Part shown: piece after piece, positions 44,997-52,750 of the stretch
Position numbering within the stretch: the first letter of the stretch is position 1
Layout of the letters: each line of letters begins with the position of its first letter
Origin: Pleomorphovibrio marinus
GTDB taxonomy: Bacteria > Bacteroidota > Bacteroidia > Cytophagales > Cyclobacteriaceae
Direction of reading: 5' to 3'
DNA: 64,000 nucleotides
Assembly: GCF_003347495.1 (NCBI RefSeq)
Contig: NZ_QCXY01000004.1
Span: forward strand, 248,001 to 312,000
Made by a program: the position numbers and the translations under genes
The notes under the pieces: generated by a model
Told to the model about the DNA's origin: nothing
Databases searched by the model: none
The model's input: the letters and a program-made list of their open reading frames with translations, nothing else

Positions 44997-45811
44997 AGTG
45001 CGTTCAGTGTCTTTTCAGATAATAAGGTTCTAAAATCGTTCATGAAATTATAGGCGGCCTGATGGGGTCGAATATTTTTCATAAAACTCTCCCCTATGAG
45101 AAATCCCTGGTAACCCGCCTCCAATAGCGTGATCAAGGTTTGGGGCGAGGAAATTCCGCTTTCGGAAATCTTTACAAAACCTTCAGGGATCTTTTCCACT
45201 AAGGAGAGGCTGGTTTCCACGCTCACTTCAAAAGTTTTGAGATTCCTGTTGTTCACCCCCACCACGTCCAAGTGCTCATTAAGGGAACGGTCAAGTTCTT
45301 TCAGATCATGTACTTCCATCAACACCTCCATGCCCAACTCATGTGCAAATTTAGCCAAGCTGGCCAGGCGTTCCGGTTCCAAAATGGCGGCAATCAGCAA
45401 AATACAGTCTGCACCCATAGATTTCGCTTCGATAAGCTGGTATTCATCTAGGATGAACTCCTTTCTTAGAATGGGGCAAAAATTGAATTTCCGAGCCTGC
45501 TTTAAATCCTCCGTGCTTCCACCAAAAAAATGCTCATCGGTAAGGACTGACAAGGCAGAGGCGCCAGCCTGCATATAGCCAATGGTGGTCTTTTCCACTT
45601 TGGCACTGGGGTTTATCCAGCCCTTGGAGGGGGATTTTCGTTTAAATTCCGCAATGATGCCCGTTTTCTCGGGGTCTAGCAAATATTTCCTCATGCTAAC
45701 GGTCTGGGTACCGAAGTAGATACTTTTCTCCAAAAGCTTTACAGGTACCAAGGCTTTTCTCTCCGCAACTTCTTGTTTTTTATGGGCAACAATCTTATCT
45801 AATACATTCAT
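44993..45811 (-). CDS. trpC: Indole-3-glycerol phosphate synthase
   Basis: A 272-residue protein from the ATG at 45811; a GTG at 45817 would overlap the trpD stop as GTGA and is an equally possible start. Catalytic residues appear in IAEFKRKSPSKGWI (Lys, Glu), RKEFILDEYQ (Lys/Glu) and VVGVNNRNLKTFEV. It closes the indole ring. Not fused to TrpF, unlike enterobacterial TrpC. Confidence 0.97.
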   Translation of the reverse strand: MNVLDKIVAHKKQEVAERKALVPVKLLEKSIYFGTQTVSMRKYLLDPEKTGIIAEFKRKSPSKGWINPSAKVEKTTIGYMQAGASALSVLTDEHFFGGSTEDLKQARKFNFCPILRKEFILDEYQLIEAKSMGADCILLIAAILEPERLASLAKFAHELGMEVLMEVHDLKELDRSLNEHLDVVGVNNRNLKTFEVSVETSLSLVEKIPEGFVKISESGISSPQTLITLLEAGYQGFLIGESFMKNIRPHQAAYNFMNDFRTLLSEKTLNAL

Positions 45812-45813
45812 GG

Positions 45814-46824
45814 TCACTGGGATGAAAGGATGGTCTTTGGATCCAACAAGGTTTTAAATACTTTTAGGGCCTCCCCACTTTTGAGGGATTCCGTGGCCTT
45901 GGCTTTGGCATCTTCTAGGGATAACTCGGCACGAGCTGTGGCCAGTGCTGCTGCTGCGTTAGCGATTACCACTGCATCCTGTTGGGCAGTTCCCTGCCCT
46001 TTTAAGATTTTCTCGAAGATCTTTGCAGAAGCCTCAACCGTTTCTCCCCCCTTGATATCCCCGGGATGGACTTCTGGCAGGTCAAGATCCTCGGGGGCCA
46101 AAATTCTTTCCCCGCTGTTGGAAATCATTTTGAATTTGCCCGTCAGGGAAATTTCATCGTACCCGTCCAGGGAATGGATGATAGAAAACTGCTGTTGGTT
46201 GTTTTGGTAAAGATAAGCATAAAGCCTGGCCAATTCCAGGCTAAACACGCCCACCAGTTGGTTTTTGGGGAAACTGGGATTTACCATGGGTCCCAACATA
46301 TTGAAAAATGTTTTGACTCCAAGCTCTTTTCGGATGGGTCCTACGTTTTTCATGGCCGGATGGAAGAGCGGCGCATGCAAAAAGCAGATATTGGCCTGAT
46401 CCAGGCTCTTTTTTATTTTCCCTATATCGTTGGTAAATTCATAGCCGAAATGGGCCAACAGGTTGGATGATCCACAAACAGAACTTACGCCAATATTGCC
46501 ATGTTTGGCCACATGCTGGCCTGCACCTGCCACGATAAAGGATGCCAGTGTGGAAATGTTAAAGGTATCTTTGCCATCTCCCCCGGTGCCACAAAGGTCT
46601 ATCGCCCCGTATTCGGGAATCTCTACGGGAATACAAAGTTCCAACATCGCTTCCCTAAAGCCCATAAGCTCTTCCACACGCACGCTCCTCATCAGGTAAA
46701 CGGTAAGGAAGGCCGCTATCTGACTCGGGTTGTATTCCGCAGCCGTGATTTTCTTCAGTACCTCCTTTGCCTGCTCCTTGGTGAGGGTTTTGTGCTCGAT
46801 TAGATGATTGAGTATGTCTTTCAT
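45814..46824 (-). CDS. trpD: Anthranilate phosphoribosyltransferase
   Basis: A 336-residue type III phosphoribosyltransferase. The PRPP motif is LCGTGGDGKDTFNIST; KHGNIGVSSVCGSSNLL and GPIRKELGVKTFFNMLGPM are further family signatures. It transfers PRPP to anthranilate. It follows trpG after 44 bp and is coupled to trpC at its end. No TrpG fusion is present. Confidence 0.97.
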   Translation of the reverse strand: MKDILNHLIEHKTLTKEQAKEVLKKITAAEYNPSQIAAFLTVYLMRSVRVEELMGFREAMLELCIPVEIPEYGAIDLCGTGGDGKDTFNISTLASFIVAGAGQHVAKHGNIGVSSVCGSSNLLAHFGYEFTNDIGKIKKSLDQANICFLHAPLFHPAMKNVGPIRKELGVKTFFNMLGPMVNPSFPKNQLVGVFSLELARLYAYLYQNNQQQFSIIHSLDGYDEISLTGKFKMISNSGERILAPEDLDLPEVHPGDIKGGETVEASAKIFEKILKGQGTAQQDAVVIANAAAALATARAELSLEDAKAKATESLKSGEALKVFKTLLDPKTILSSQ

Positions 46825-46868
46825 TTTCTCTGTGTTTGCTTGGGCTCATGCCAATAATTGCCCAAAAG

Positions 46869-47435
46869 TTAAGCTTCCAACCAGTTTTTCATGATCCTCA
46901 CCCCATTTTCGGTAAGAATACTTTCGGGGTGAAATTGTACCCCACGGATGGCGTATTCCCGATGCCTTACGGCCATGATTTGACCATCGGGGGTTTTGGC
47001 AGTTATCTCCAAATCGGGGGGCAAGGTACTTTCGTCTATCACCCAGCTATGGTACCTGCCCACGGTGAAGGTCTCCGGCAGCCCCTCAAACAAGCGATCA
47101 GGTTTGGTCTTTACCCCAGAGGCCACCCCATGCACCACCTCCGTGAGGTTGGTGAGTCCGGAGCCAAAGGCCTCCCCTATCGCCTGATGGCCAAGGCACA
47201 CGCCAAAAATGTCTTTTTTGCCAGCATAGGCAGTGATCAACTCCGGCATTATCCCGGCGTCTGCCGGCACACCAGGCCCAGGTGACAAAAGGATTTTGTC
47301 GTATTCACCGACCTGTTCTACGGAAATTTTGTCGTTTCTGTATATGTCCATATGAGGGCCATATCCCAAATCCCTGATTATGTAAACCAAATTATAGGTA
47401 AAGGAATCGTAGTTGTCCAGTACAAGTATCTTCAT
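46869..47435 (-). CDS. trpG: Anthranilate synthase glutaminase component
   Basis: A 188-residue class I glutamine amidotransferase. It begins KILVLDNYDSFTYNLVY; the catalytic Cys is in GVCLGHQAIGEAFG, and His and Glu in VQFHPESILTENG. The oxyanion segment is SPGPGVPADAG. It provides ammonia to TrpE and, in many bacteria, also to PabB. It follows trpE after 42 bp. Confidence 0.96.
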   Translation of the reverse strand: MKILVLDNYDSFTYNLVYIIRDLGYGPHMDIYRNDKISVEQVGEYDKILLSPGPGVPADAGIMPELITAYAGKKDIFGVCLGHQAIGEAFGSGLTNLTEVVHGVASGVKTKPDRLFEGLPETFTVGRYHSWVIDESTLPPDLEITAKTPDGQIMAVRHREYAIRGVQFHPESILTENGVRIMKNWLEA

Positions 47436-47477
47436 TCAAGTTTCGTTAAGCGTGTCGCATCATAGCCAAGCCAGCCT

Positions 47478-48884
47478 TTAAACCTCCTCTGCGGTCTTTA
47501 ATGCCACCCTCAATGCTTCCAATTTATTAGTAACTTCTTGCAATTCACTTTCTATGGATGATTTAGCCACAACCCCAGCCCCGGCCTGAAACCGCAACTG
47601 GCTGTTTTCGGAGACAAAGGAACGGATCAATATGGCGTGGTTAAAGTCCCCATTAAACCCCAAAAAGCCTATGGCTCCACCATAAAACCTTCTGGCCTGG
47701 TTCTCCAGTTCGTCGATCAATTCCATTGCCCGGTATTTCGGAGCCCCGGATAAGGTGCCTGCAGGAAAGGTGTCCGCAACCAATTGTAAGGGATTTGTAC
47801 CTTCGGGAAGTGTGCCGGTGACCTTGGACACCAAATGGATGACATGAGAATAATATTGAATTTCCTTAAATACTTCTACATCTACCTTCTCGGAAGACCT
47901 GCTTAGGTCGTTCCTGGCTAGATCCACCAGCATGACATGTTCGGAATTTTCCTTAGGGTCGTCATACAGCTTCCTGGCAAGTTCCGCATCAGCTTCGTCG
48001 TTTCCGGTACGTTTGAATGTTCCCGCAATGGGGTAGATAGTAGCTTTCTTGTCCTTGATCACAATTTGCGCCTCAGGAGAGCTACCAAAAATCTTGTAGG
48101 AACCATAATCGAAATAAAACAGGTAAGGAGAAGGGTTAATAGATCTCAAGGCCCTGTATACATTGAATTCATCGCCCTTGAAGCCAGTAGTATAAGCCCT
48201 GGACAGCACAATCTGAAACACATCCCCTTTGAAGCAATGCTCCCTCCCTTTGCTAAGGATATCCAAAAACTCCACATCAGTGTAATTGGAGGATTCTTCT
48301 CCAGAAAGGCTGAAGCTATATCTGGGTATGTTTTTGTTGTTGAGCACCATCTCAATTTTTGGAATGCCGGATTCCTTCTCTTCCCCTTCCAGATAGTGCT
48401 CAAGAATATAAAGTTCGTTTTTGAAATGATCCACCACAATCATGTTTCGATACACTGCATAATGAATGAGAGGAACCGAAGAAGGTTGCGGGTTTTTGAG
48501 ATTTATTTCCTCGAAATTGGGAACGGAGTCATACTGAATGTAGCCAAAGAGACCCGTGGTAATAAACTTGAAATTGAGGTTATCCGACTTAAATTTCCCC
48601 GAAAAGCTCCTAAGGGCATCCATCACCTTTTCTCCATTGGAAAGTCCCACCTCCTCTACTTCCCTGTTTGGGAACTGCTGCTTGATTTTCCCATTTACAA
48701 GTGAAAAAGTGGCAATAGGGTCGCAGCAAATATAGGAATAGCTGTTTTCGTGGCCATGATAATCGGAACTTTCCAACAATATGGGGTTGGCATATCTATC
48801 CCTGATTTGAAGGTAGATACTTACCGGGGTGATGGTATCCGCAAGTAACTTTTTATACCTGGTCTTTATGTGAAAGATCTCCAT
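47478..48884 (-). CDS. trpE: Anthranilate synthase component I
   Basis: A 468-residue chorismate-using enzyme. The tryptophan feedback site LLESS is at residues 36-40. The catalytic half contains FQIVLSRAYTT, FGSSPEAQIVI, YPIAGTFKRTGNDEADAELA and FPAGTLSGAPKYRAMELID, all typical of TrpE. It makes anthranilate with TrpG. Two controls are therefore visible: allosteric inhibition by tryptophan, and a leader-peptide attenuator ending 18 nt before this ATG. Confidence 0.97.
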   Translation of the reverse strand: MEIFHIKTRYKKLLADTITPVSIYLQIRDRYANPILLESSDYHGHENSYSYICCDPIATFSLVNGKIKQQFPNREVEEVGLSNGEKVMDALRSFSGKFKSDNLNFKFITTGLFGYIQYDSVPNFEEINLKNPQPSSVPLIHYAVYRNMIVVDHFKNELYILEHYLEGEEKESGIPKIEMVLNNKNIPRYSFSLSGEESSNYTDVEFLDILSKGREHCFKGDVFQIVLSRAYTTGFKGDEFNVYRALRSINPSPYLFYFDYGSYKIFGSSPEAQIVIKDKKATIYPIAGTFKRTGNDEADAELARKLYDDPKENSEHVMLVDLARNDLSRSSEKVDVEVFKEIQYYSHVIHLVSKVTGTLPEGTNPLQLVADTFPAGTLSGAPKYRAMELIDELENQARRFYGGAIGFLGFNGDFNHAILIRSFVSENSQLRFQAGAGVVAKSSIESELQEVTNKLEALRVALKTAEEV

Positions 48885-48901
48885 GTTTGGGTCAGTTATG
48901 T

Positions 48902-48937
48902 AAAAGAAAAAGGCTTACCGGGGTTCCAGCAAGCCTT
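48902..48937 (-). terminator. trp operon attenuator (intrinsic terminator before trpE)
   Basis: On the minus strand AAGGCTTGCTGG-AACC-CCGGTAAGCCTT is a 12-bp uninterrupted stem (two G-U pairs) followed by TTTCTTTT, only about 18 nt before the trpE ATG. A competing fold is visible: GTTCAGC (48969-48975) can pair with GCTGGAAC in the 5' arm and loop, with one bulged base, and TTTTGAA can pair with TTCAAGG, which overlaps the outer 5' arm. With the Trp-codon leader ORF upstream this is the full layout of a ribosome-mediated attenuator. Confidence 0.9.
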
Positions 48938-48980
48938 GAATATTGTGTTTCAAAATGGGCAATGAAAAGCTGAACTCCCT

Positions 48981-49034
48981 CTATAAGAAGTTAAGATGCC
49001 ACCACCAGTTTTGAACGTTATATCTGTTTTTCAT
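48981..49034 (-). CDS. trpL: trp leader peptide with three consecutive Trp codons
   Basis: A 17-codon ORF, MKNRYNVQNWWWHLNFL, with TGG TGG TGG at codons 10-12 (49007-48999) and TAG at 48983-48981. It lies 43 nt before the 5' arm of the attenuator terminator. When tryptophanyl-tRNA is scarce a ribosome stalled on the TGG codons would leave GTTCAGC free to form the antiterminator; a ribosome reaching the stop codon would cover it, since it begins 5 nt after the stop, and the terminator would form. There is no Shine-Dalgarno, as is usual here. The ATG overlaps the TTTCAT end of family A copy 3. Confidence 0.88.
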   Translation of the reverse strand: MKNRYNVQNWWWHLNFL

Positions 49035-49194
49035 ATGTTTAAAATTTTTCTTCAGAGGTCATATAGCCTGCCCCTGCCTGCCCCGAACTCGATTCGGGGA
49101 ACTCGATTCGGGGGAATCTCGCATGATTTTAATCATCCCTCTGTGTGTCGCTTGCGTCATGCCCTGACTGCCGTCAGGACAGGCTCGATTTCAT
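49031..49194 (+). repeat. Structured intergenic repeat (family A), copy 3
   Basis: Bounded by TTTCAT ends. It contains CCCCGAACTCGATTCGGGG, a doubled ACTCGATTCGGGG, the hairpin TGTCGC/GCGTCA (one mismatch) and CCTGAC/GTCAGG. The complement of its first CAT is the start codon of the trp leader peptide, so the trp promoter and 5' end must lie inside or beyond this element. Confidence 0.88.
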
Positions 49195-49252
49195 AAGCTT
49201 TGGCAAAGATAGGCAAGCCACAGAATTATCAAAAACAAATTGTCCTTTTCTT

Positions 49253-49344
49253 TCATGTGTTTATATTTTCTTTTCAACGGTCACATGGAATCTCACAACG
49301 ATAATCATCCCGGTGTGTGACGTGCTCGTCATGCTCGATTTCAT
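49253..49344 (+). repeat. Structured intergenic repeat (family A), copy 4, internally deleted
   Basis: Same ends as the other copies (TCATGTGTTTATATTTT and GCTCGATTTCAT) and an intact TGACG/CGTCA hairpin, but both the CCCCGAA/TTCGGGG core and the CCTGAC/GTCAGG hairpin are missing. It shares its final TCAT with the first bases of copy 5. Confidence 0.85.
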
Positions 49345-49502
49345 ATGATTATAATTTGTTTTTTAAAGGCCATATAGCCTGCCCCTGCCTGCCCCGAACT
49401 CGATTCGGGGAACTTGCTTCGGGGGAATCTCGCAGTCTATAATCATCCCAGTGTGTGACGTGCTCGTCATGCCCTGACTGCCGTCAGGACAGGCTCGATT
49501 TC
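49341..49502 (+). repeat. Structured intergenic repeat (family A), copy 5
   Basis: A full copy in tandem with copy 4: CCCCGAA/TTCGGGG (loop CTCGA), TGACG/CGTCA (loop TGCT) and CCTGAC/GTCAGG (loop TGCC). The stretch 49035-49553 consists almost wholly of copies 3-5; no gene is seen in it. Confidence 0.88.
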
Positions 49503-49553
49503 TGTATATGCCAATTTTCAGAACTCCGTGTAACCTTAACGGCATACATGGTT

Positions 49554-49877
49554 TTATTGCCTTGGCGGAGCCTGCTGTTTCTGGCCTTCCATCATACGTT
49601 GATCCTGCCAAACAGGCTGTAGCTGAAGCTCTCTCTCCTCGAGGTTTGTCAGCTCACCGTTTTCAAAAGTAGCAAGTATATAAAAGCGGTCGTCGGTATT
49701 TACGCGGTACACCTTTCTCTGTCCATCCAACTGGCTGATGACCGCGGATCTGTTTTGCCGCAAAAACCTATTTTCGGACATGCCCATAAAATAAGGAACC
49801 CGTGGCCTAAAAAGCACACATGCTTGCATCAGCATAACCACTACCATTATCCACACTAAACTTCTTAATTTATTCAT
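49554..49877 (-). CDS. Small lipoprotein of unknown function
   Basis: A 107-residue protein from the ATG at 49877 (the frame runs 12 codons further without a signal). The signal MNKLRSLVWIMVVVMLMQAC ends in a lipobox Cys at 20. The mature part (VYRVNTDDRFYILATFENGEL) is a short strand-rich domain, ending in a Gln-rich tail (MEGQKQQAPPRQ). No family recognised. It is monocistronic by position. Confidence 0.7.
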   Translation of the reverse strand: MNKLRSLVWIMVVVMLMQACVLFRPRVPYFMGMSENRFLRQNRSAVISQLDGQRKVYRVNTDDRFYILATFENGELTNLEERELQLQPVWQDQRMMEGQKQQAPPRQ

Positions 49878-50091
49878 GTTTGTTGTTTTTAAAAACTTGA
49901 TTTTCGGGGGCAAAAGTAAGGAAAGCGCCTAATAAATCATGCACTTTCGGAATCTTGAATGTATACCCATAAAATTCATACCACATTACTCAAAAACTTA
50001 AGTTCACACTTTTTTATTGTCAACTGAGATAAAAAATAAGGGTTGATAATTAGAATTTTAACTTTTGGGACAATGAAAAAAAGGGGAAAAT

Positions 50092-50122
50092 TTTGCTGCT
50101 AATGGTAATACTCGTACCTTTG
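50092..50122 (+). promoter_or_regulatory. Bacteroidota-type promoter of the SRP RNA gene
   Basis: TTTG at 50092-50095 and TACCTTTG at 50115-50122, 19 bp apart, match the -33 TTTG and -7 TAnnTTTG consensus of the primary sigma factor of this phylum. The RNA begins about 5 bp further on. Confidence 0.75.
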
Positions 50123-50127
50123 TTTTT

Positions 50128-50210
50128 AAGCGGCACGACCAGCTCCTGCTCAATCCCCCAGGTCCGGAAGGAAGCAAGGGTAGGCGGTTGTAGCGGTGCG
50201 ATGCCGCTTA
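50128..50210 (+). ncRNA. ffs: Signal recognition particle RNA (4.5S, small bacterial type)
   Basis: The conserved apical domain GGTCCGGAAGGAAGCAAGGG is present, closed by the long stem CAGCTCCTGCTC / GGGTAGGCGGTTG and an outer stem AAGCGGCA / TGCCGCTT. The outer stem followed by ATTTTTTT also acts as the transcription terminator. The RNA binds Ffh and targets membrane proteins to the translocon. Confidence 0.95.
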
Positions 50211-50295
50211 TTTTTTTCCTTTTCCGTCGACATTGTCCCCCGCTTCTGGAATTTTTAGACTAAATTTACGGAAACTAAAAACCACAGTTTATACT

Positions 50296-50952
50296 ATGAA
50301 ATTCTTTATTGACACAGCAAATTTGGATGAAATTAAAGAGGCCTACGACCTAGGAGTTTTAGACGGCGTCACCACTAACCCTTCCTTAATGGCTAAGGAG
50401 GGCATCAGCGGAGAAGAGAGGGTCAAAAGCCACTATAAGGCGATTTGTGACATCGTGGATAATAACGTAAGCGCAGAGGTTATCGCCACCGACTTTGACA
50501 ATATTGTAAAAGAGGGCAAGGAGCTTGCCAAGATTGATGACAAAATAGTGGTTAAGGTGCCCATGATCAAGGAGGGCATAAAGGCTATCAAGTATTTTCG
50601 TAGCGAAGGCATACGCACCAATTGTACCTTGGTATTTTCCGCTGGGCAGGCCATATTGGCTGCAAAGGCAGGAGCAAGCTACTTATCCCCTTTCATTGGC
50701 AGGTTAGACGACATCGGATTTGACGGACTAGAATTGATAGAGCAGATTGTACAGATCTATCAAAACTACGGCTATGAGACCGAGGTTTTGGCAGCATCCC
50801 TGAGGCATACCATGCACCTTCTAAAATGCGCGGAGATTGGTGCCGACGTGGTCACCTGTCCTCTAAAGGTCATCACCGGGTTGCTCAACCACCCTCTTAC
50901 AGATAAAGGACTGGCCCAATTCTTGGCAGACCACGCCAAATCCAATAAATAA
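50296..50952 (+). CDS. tal: Transaldolase / fructose-6-phosphate aldolase family protein (small type)
   Basis: A 218-residue protein from the ATG at 50296 (the frame is open 21 codons further, but MKFFIDTANLDEI is the canonical start). The barrel shows GVTTNPSLMAKEG, the Schiff-base Lys in KIVVKVPM, and TNCTLVFSAGQAILAA. In LSPFIGRLDD the aromatic residue is Phe, as in true transaldolases, whereas the E. coli fructose-6-phosphate aldolase has Tyr. That favours transaldolase in the pentose phosphate pathway. Probably monocistronic, with a terminator just after it. Confidence 0.92.
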   Translation: MKFFIDTANLDEIKEAYDLGVLDGVTTNPSLMAKEGISGEERVKSHYKAICDIVDNNVSAEVIATDFDNIVKEGKELAKIDDKIVVKVPMIKEGIKAIKYFRSEGIRTNCTLVFSAGQAILAAKAGASYLSPFIGRLDDIGFDGLELIEQIVQIYQNYGYETEVLAASLRHTMHLLKCAEIGADVVTCPLKVITGLLNHPLTDKGLAQFLADHAKSNK

Positions 50953-50962
50953 TTAACAAAGC

Positions 50963-51001
50963 AAAGGCTTTCTCTTCGTAAAACGGAGGTGAAGGCCTTT
51001 T
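50963..51001 (+). terminator. Probable terminator after tal
   Basis: AAAGGCTTTC and GAAGGCCTTT pair over 10 bp (one G-U), extended by TCTTCG/CGGAGG with wobble pairs around a small loop, and followed by a short T-run. It starts 10 bp after the tal stop. Confidence 0.55.
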
Positions 51002-51047
51002 GGCTTTGTCCCTGGATAATCCCCTCCATTTTTAATCCCCTCAGCTT

Positions 51048-51251
51048 ATGTATATCATTAAAGTGAAAGGAAAGGCTAAAATTCCTGATTACATCCAAAT
51101 CAGGGATGAAAATTTTGTGCTTGTTGCCTATTTCAGAGCAGATAGGCCCTTGAAGAACATAGAAAAATTTGGGTTGGGAGGTAAAGAAAAGGAACTGGAA
51201 CAACTTATCAGGGACCTTCCATTCGGCAAACTCCAAAAGTTGACCTTTTAA
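51048..51251 (+). CDS. Small conserved protein upstream of ftsE
   Basis: A 67-residue cytoplasmic protein (MYIIKVKGKAKIPDYIQIRD). It has no signal peptide or membrane segment. It ends 4 bp before the FtsE gene, so they are co-expressed. Short proteins of this kind occur before ftsE in related genomes; the function is unknown to me. Confidence 0.65.
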   Translation: MYIIKVKGKAKIPDYIQIRDENFVLVAYFRADRPLKNIEKFGLGGKEKELEQLIRDLPFGKLQKLTF

Positions 51252-51255
51252 GCCT

Positions 51256-51966
51256 ATGGTTTTCACAGATGAACCTGTAGTAAATGTGAAGAATGCCTCT
51301 ATTTTTCAAGGCATCAACACCGTACTTTCTGAGCTTAGCTTCACCATAGATAAGGGGGAATTTGTCTTCCTCATCGGGCGCACCGGCAGTGGGAAGAGTT
51401 CCTTGTTAAAGACCCTTTACGCAGACCTTCCTTTGGTTATGGGGGAGGCAAGCATAGCCGGTTTTGACCTCAACGGCATCAAAAGCAAGAAAATCCCCTT
51501 CCTAAGAAGGAAACTGGGAATAGTGTTTCAGGATTTTCAGTTGTTCCCAGATAGGACCGTGGCAGAAAACCTCAACTTTGTGATGCGGGCTACGGGCTGG
51601 AAGGAGAAGGCCAAAATGAAAAGCAGGCTGATAGAAGTGCTGATGGGTGTGGGATTGGGAGGAGCGGCTTCCAAAATGCCCCACCAACTCTCCGGGGGAG
51701 AGCAGCAAAGGGTCGTGATCGCCAGAGCCTTGCTCAATGAGCCCTCTATATTGCTGGCCGATGAACCCACCGGAAACTTGGACCCGGAAGTTTCTGAGGG
51801 TATTTTCAAACTTTTCCAAGAAATAAACCGCAGGGGAACAGCGGTATTAATGGCCACACACAACTACGAACTTCTCAAAAAATACCCCTATCGCATACTA
51901 AAATGTGAAAACGGCCGCTTGCTCGACAGCAAAGAGACCGAAATACGTATTAATCCTTCCTATTAA
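51256..51966 (+). CDS. ftsE: FtsE-like ABC transporter ATP-binding protein
   Basis: A 236-residue ABC ATPase. Walker A is GRTGSGKSS, the Q-loop VFQDFQLF, the signature LSGGEQQR and Walker B ILLADEPTGNLD; the switch His is in ATHNYELL. The match to FtsE (and the near relative LolD) is close. FtsE works with the permease FtsX to activate peptidoglycan hydrolases at division; ftsX is not adjacent here. A strong bidirectional terminator follows. Confidence 0.88.
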   Translation: MVFTDEPVVNVKNASIFQGINTVLSELSFTIDKGEFVFLIGRTGSGKSSLLKTLYADLPLVMGEASIAGFDLNGIKSKKIPFLRRKLGIVFQDFQLFPDRTVAENLNFVMRATGWKEKAKMKSRLIEVLMGVGLGGAASKMPHQLSGGEQQRVVIARALLNEPSILLADEPTGNLDPEVSEGIFKLFQEINRRGTAVLMATHNYELLKKYPYRILKCENGRLLDSKETEIRINPSY

Positions 51967-51969
51967 GGC

Positions 51970-52005
51970 AAAAAGCCGCTAGCATTCCCATGCTAGCGGC
52001 TTTTT
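51970..52005. terminator. Strong bidirectional intrinsic terminator
   Basis: AAAAAGCCGCTAGCA / TGCTAGCGGCTTTTT is a perfect 15-bp stem with loop TTCCCA, ending in T-runs on both strands. It separates ftsE from the convergent TPR gene. Confidence 0.93.
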
Positions 52006-52028
52006 GTTTTTCAATTTAGTAAGTGTAT

Positions 52029-52748
52029 TTACAAGGAAGAAATGTTCTTTTTGGCCATTTCAAAATCGGGGTTGTGGCTTAATGCCTCCTCAAAAGCGGT
52101 TTTTGCTTCTGAATTGCTGCCCCGCTCCTTATAAATAAGACCTTTTAAGTTCAGTGCTGCGGCAAGCATACTTACCTCTTGAGAATTGTTGTCATCCGTG
52201 GGAAAGCTCAAGTTTTGATCTGCCGCCTTTTTTTCCTTTATGAGCATGTTCACGGAATTCATAGCCTCGTCGTACTTCTTTAGGGAATACTGCAGATAAC
52301 CAGACTTGTAAAGGCTAAACAAATCCCCCGACAACAGGTGAAGGGACTCAAAATGGGGTAGCGCACGCTCCAATGCCCCTAATTGCTCCAGCGAGTAAGC
52401 AGCAATTTCAAGGGATTCGATGTTTTTGGAATCTCTTTCCAACACATCAAGAGCCACTATTGCTGAAGAAGCGTACTGCTCCATTTCAAAGTAAATGCCG
52501 GCTAATTGGTTAGCATATCTGAGGTTCCTGGGATTCCTCACCATCAGCTCATACAGCTTGGCTTTTGCTACCGACACATCATTATAGCGAAGTGCCATCT
52601 GATAGATTTGCATGTCGGTTTGATTTCTGACTTTATTGCTGTCTGTATCCACTTTTGGCAAATCGGCTGCGGCTAGACTATCCTCTTGTGCCACGGCCAA
52701 TCCAGCAAAGGCCACACTCATGCATAAAATCAAAATGTACTTTTTCAT
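52029..52748 (-). CDS. Periplasmic TPR-repeat protein
   Basis: A 239-residue protein with a cleavable signal (KKYILILCMSVAFAGLAVAQ). About five tetratricopeptide repeats follow (DVSVAKAKLYELMVRNPRNL, then YASSAIVALDVLERDSKNIE, and KEKKA- and EAKTAFEEALSHNPDF-containing units). TPR proteins act as protein-binding scaffolds. It lies 2 bp after the CCA-adding enzyme gene and is co-transcribed with it; a functional link is not evident. Confidence 0.82.
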   Translation of the reverse strand: MKKYILILCMSVAFAGLAVAQEDSLAAADLPKVDTDSNKVRNQTDMQIYQMALRYNDVSVAKAKLYELMVRNPRNLRYANQLAGIYFEMEQYASSAIVALDVLERDSKNIESLEIAAYSLEQLGALERALPHFESLHLLSGDLFSLYKSGYLQYSLKKYDEAMNSVNMLIKEKKAADQNLSFPTDDNNSQEVSMLAAALNLKGLIYKERGSNSEAKTAFEEALSHNPDFEMAKKNISSL

Positions 52749-52750
52749 AT

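Noticed and set aside
49031-49502. Tandem repeat copies as a CRISPR array
   Set aside because: Units are about 160 bp, contiguous rather than spaced by unique spacers, and dispersed elsewhere; no cas genes.
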